7,977 nt of DNA from Haloarculaceae archaeon (GTDB taxonomy: Archaea; Halobacteriota; Halobacteria; Halobacteriales; Haloarculaceae), in the NCBI GenBank assembly GCA_028274885.1, contig JAQCMX010000014.1, positions 1 to 7,977 on the forward strand. Direction: 5' to 3'. The notes beneath the pieces are model-generated. The model saw nothing but the letters and a program-made list of their open reading frames with translations. It was not told the origin of the DNA and did no database searches. The translations under genes were made by a program, and so were the position numbers. Within the stretch, counting starts at the first letter, position 1, and every line of letters begins with the position of its first letter. This document shows, piece by piece, positions 5,733-7,977 of the stretch.

Positions 5733-5740
5733 GATTATAT
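5733..5740 (+). promoter_or_regulatory. TATA box for the PAS/GAF regulator gene
   Basis: GATTATAT follows a purine-rich GGAAAGA that may act as BRE. It predicts transcription from about 5763 and a leader of about 90 bases before the ATG at 5852. A second AT-rich spot, GTATTATC at 5751-5758, is an alternative and would start RNA near 5783. Confidence 0.45.
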
Positions 5741-5756
5741 GTCCGGTGTGGTATTA

Positions 5757-5790
5757 TCAGGGAACTTCGTCCCAGGAGCGAGTTCCCAGA
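5757..5790. promoter_or_regulatory. Inverted repeat over the predicted transcription start of the regulator gene
   Basis: TCAGGGAACT (5757-5766) and AGTTCCCAGA (5781-5790) are inverted copies that pair at 9 of 10 positions, including seven in a row (GGGAACT/AGTTCCC), with a 14-base spacer. The predicted transcription start lies inside the left arm, so a bound dimeric regulator would block initiation. It could also be a hairpin in the leader RNA. Arms of this length can occur by chance. Confidence 0.3.
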
Positions 5791-5851
5791 ACTGTCCACT
5801 CTCGTTGACTGTCGAACCGCCGGCGGTCAACAACGGAACGGAACCGATCAC

Positions 5852-7977
5852 ATGTACATACAACAGGACCGGTTAGAGCTGGTTTATGCCACTGACCAGA
5901 CGACAAGCAAAGAGAAACTCCGAACGCAGTTAGGGATCGAGACCGACTGTGTGGCGTTGTCGCTGGCGAAGACGGTCGAGGCGGTGCGTGATGCCGCCGG
6001 TCGAGCCGATTGTCTACTGGTCGAGGGAACCAAGCAGTGGCTGGACCCGGTCCTCCCGGTGTTGCAAACAAGCACAGTTCCCGCGGTCGTGTTTCTCGAA
6101 GACAACGAGTTTCCCGTCGAGCGTGTGCTCAGGGCCGAATCGACCGAGATCGTCCAGTCGAGCACACGGGCTGCGCCAACTGCCCTGATCAGGCGACGCA
6201 TCGAAAGCGTCGTCGACGCCGAGTCGTGCCGCACCCTCGAGGCGGGTCTCCTGGAGCGCTACGAGACCATTTTGCACACTGCACCCGACGCGATCTACCA
6301 ACTCGACTCCGATGGGATCATCGTCGATGTCAACGATACCACGGTGGAGCTGACGGGCTACGATCGGTCGGAACTCGTCGACGAACACGTCTCGCAGCTT
6401 CTGACCCCAGAGAGCGTAGAGATAGGAGAACAGGCTATCGAGACGTTGCTCGCTGACAAACCGGAGAACGGTGGTTCGGGTGTCCTGCCGGCCGAGATCA
6501 AGGTGGAGACGAGTTCGGGTGAGCAGATCCCGTGTGAGGTGCACCTCTCGGTGCTCGAACGTGACGGCGAACTCACGGGGACGGTGGGGGTGGTACGCGA
6601 CATCAGCGAGAAACAAAAGCGCAAACAGGAGCTCGAGCGGATATACGACACCAGCCCGACCGGGATCGGCGTTATCAACGAACACGGGCTGTTGACCCGG
6701 GTCAACGAGCGGACGGCAGAGATATTCGGCGTGGACCGAGAGCAACTCCTCGATCGGCCGTTCGAAGAGATACCCTTCGACATGCGAGACGGAACGGGTG
6801 AGCAGATCGCCCCCAGTGAGATGCCGATGGGGGAGGTGTTAGAAAGCGGCGAGGCGCTGTACGGGTACGAGGCAATCGTCGTCAGACCCGACGGGGAGGA
6901 GGTCTGGATCTCCTGGAACGGCGATCCGATCGTCAACGAGGACGGCGAGGTCGAACAGATCGTGGCGACGATCGAGGAGATTACCGAACGCAAAGAACGC
7001 GAGCGAAAAATCTCGACCCAGCGTGACGAACTCGCACAGCTCGACCGGATCAACCGGATTATCCGGGACGTCGACCAAGCGCTGATCGACGCGTCCACGC
7101 GGGAAGAGATCGAACAGGCAGTCTGTGACCGCCTCGCGAAACTGGATCGCTACGAGTTCGCACTGACAATCGAACACGTCGGGGGAGACCGACTCGAGGC
7201 GCGCCACTGGACGGACGGCTGGGCGGAATACACTGACAGTGTCTTTCCCCTCGAGGGCCTCACACCGGAGACGAGCGCAGGGCTGTGCGCGATCGAAACT
7301 GGTGAGATACAGACGATCCCGTCGATCGAATCCGAGGACGAACCCTGGCAACGCCACGCTATCTCGTACGGCATCCGTTCGATCGTCTCGATCCCAGTTG
7401 TCTACGAGGAACACACGTACGGCGTGATTGCCCTGTACGCGGGCGAGGCAGATGGGTTCAGCGAGCGTGAACTGGCGGTCCTCGAGGAACTCGGTGCGAC
7501 CGTCGGCTACGCTATCGCGGCAGCTCAGAGCCGCGAGCGCGAGCAGACACTCACCGCACTGTACGAGGCGACACAGGATCTCCTGGCGGCCACAGATCGT
7601 CAAGAAATCTGTGAGGTGGTCGTCGAAACCGCCGGCGAGGTACTCGATCTCGTCGGGATCGGTGTCTACCTGTTCGACGACGACGAGAACATCCTGTGGC
7701 CGGCCGCGGCCACCGACGAACTCCTCGAGTTTTACGGCGAGACGACAGTGTTCGGTCCGGACCGGGAGGACTCCGAGACGTGGCACACGTACGTAACGGG
7801 TGAGTCCCAGTTTTTCGAGGATATCCGAACCGCCAACAGGGCCACCGCGGAGACCGACGCGCGAGGCGTGCTCATGTTGCCTCTCGGAAAACACGGGGTG
7901 TTCGTCGCTGCTTCGACGGAGATGGACGCCTTCGACGAAGCGAAACGGCGGCTAGTCGGGTTGCTCGCGGCGACCAC
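5852..7977 (+). CDS. Multi-domain PAS-PAS-GAF-GAF sensory regulator, C-terminus outside the window
   Basis: The frame is open from ATG 5852 to the last base: 708 codons with no stop. Residues about 1-120 look like a degenerate receiver domain: alternating strands and helices (CLLVEG at 54-59, VPAVVFLE at 76-83), but no Asp at the phospho-acceptor place. PAS domain 1 spans about 134-252 (PDAIYQLDSDGIIVDVN, then VVRDISEKQ), PAS 2 about 262-383 (SPTGIGVINEHG, then IEEITERKERE), a short coiled coil about 384-405, GAF 1 about 415-558 and GAF 2 about 575-704. Such proteins in haloarchaea end either in a histidine kinase or in a bacterioopsin-activator plus HTH-10 DNA-binding output; the visible part cannot decide. 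No membrane segment is seen, so sensing is probably cytoplasmic. No in-frame start codon lies between the TATA box and 5852. Confidence 0.9.
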   Translation, partial: MYIQQDRLELVYATDQTTSKEKLRTQLGIETDCVALSLAKTVEAVRDAAGRADCLLVEGTKQWLDPVLPVLQTSTVPAVVFLEDNEFPVERVLRAESTEIVQSSTRAAPTALIRRRIESVVDAESCRTLEAGLLERYETILHTAPDAIYQLDSDGIIVDVNDTTVELTGYDRSELVDEHVSQLLTPESVEIGEQAIETLLADKPENGGSGVLPAEIKVETSSGEQIPCEVHLSVLERDGELTGTVGVVRDISEKQKRKQELERIYDTSPTGIGVINEHGLLTRVNERTAEIFGVDREQLLDRPFEEIPFDMRDGTGEQIAPSEMPMGEVLESGEALYGYEAIVVRPDGEEVWISWNGDPIVNEDGEVEQIVATIEEITERKERERKISTQRDELAQLDRINRIIRDVDQALIDASTREEIEQAVCDRLAKLDRYEFALTIEHVGGDRLEARHWTDGWAEYTDSVFPLEGLTPETSAGLCAIETGEIQTIPSIESEDEPWQRHAISYGIRSIVSIPVVYEEHTYGVIALYAGEADGFSERELAVLEELGATVGYAIAAAQSREREQTLTALYEATQDLLAATDRQEICEVVVETAGEVLDLVGIGVYLFDDDENILWPAAATDELLEFYGETTVFGPDREDSETWHTYVTGESQFFEDIRTANRATAETDARGVLMLPLGKHGVFVAASTEMDAFDEAKRRLVGLLAAT

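Noticed and set aside
5608..5799. 64-residue N-terminal extension of FolD
   Set aside because: FolD proteins begin near the IIDG motif, and the extension covers the intergenic promoter region.
6014..7894. Long antisense frames (243, 246 and 351 residues) opposite the PAS/GAF gene
   Set aside because: The plus-strand frame is open for all 2126 bases with clear PAS and GAF sequence, so these are codon-bias shadows.

Overview
The window reads as chromosomal DNA of a haloarchaeon (class Halobacteria). It is GC-rich, the predicted proteins are rich in Asp and Glu, several starts sit about 25 bases downstream of a TATA-like box as expected of leaderless transcripts, and the families are typical of haloarchaea: a LolA-like secreted protein, a two-helix DUF5822-like membrane protein, a DUF7117-like zinc-ribbon protein and a PAS/PAS/GAF/GAF regulator. 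No mobile element, CRISPR array, tRNA or rRNA was found.

Layout. At the extreme left edge a minus-strand gene begins at base 20, with a good TATA box behind it, and runs out of the window. Next come a minus-strand secreted LolA-like protein (83-1198), then a plus-strand HAD-family hydrolase (1350-1880) that converges on panB (minus, 1974-2783). A small two-helix membrane protein (plus, 2904-3149) diverges from panB. Bases 3150-3597 hold no convincing gene but carry several hairpins, T-tracts and a TATA-like box, all of which fit minus-strand transcription: a candidate structured small RNA (about 3282-3379) and a candidate terminator (3426-3498) for the next gene. That next gene encodes an unlisted-size acidic microprotein of 48 residues (minus, 3598-3744). 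A 252-base gap leads to a zinc-ribbon protein (plus, 3997-4707), which converges within 6 bases on folD (minus, 4714-5607). After a regulatory gap with a TATA box and an inverted repeat, a large PAS/GAF sensory regulator starts at 5852 and is still open at the right edge.

Function. Most of the window is single-gene housekeeping units, with little sign of operons. PanB and FolD are linked biochemically: FolD interconverts 5,10-methylene- and 10-formyl-tetrahydrofolate, and PanB consumes 5,10-methylene-tetrahydrofolate in making pantoate for coenzyme A. They are about 1.9 kb apart and not co-transcribed. The least explained parts are the structured region at 3150-3597, the microprotein beside it, and the regulator whose output domain lies outside the window.
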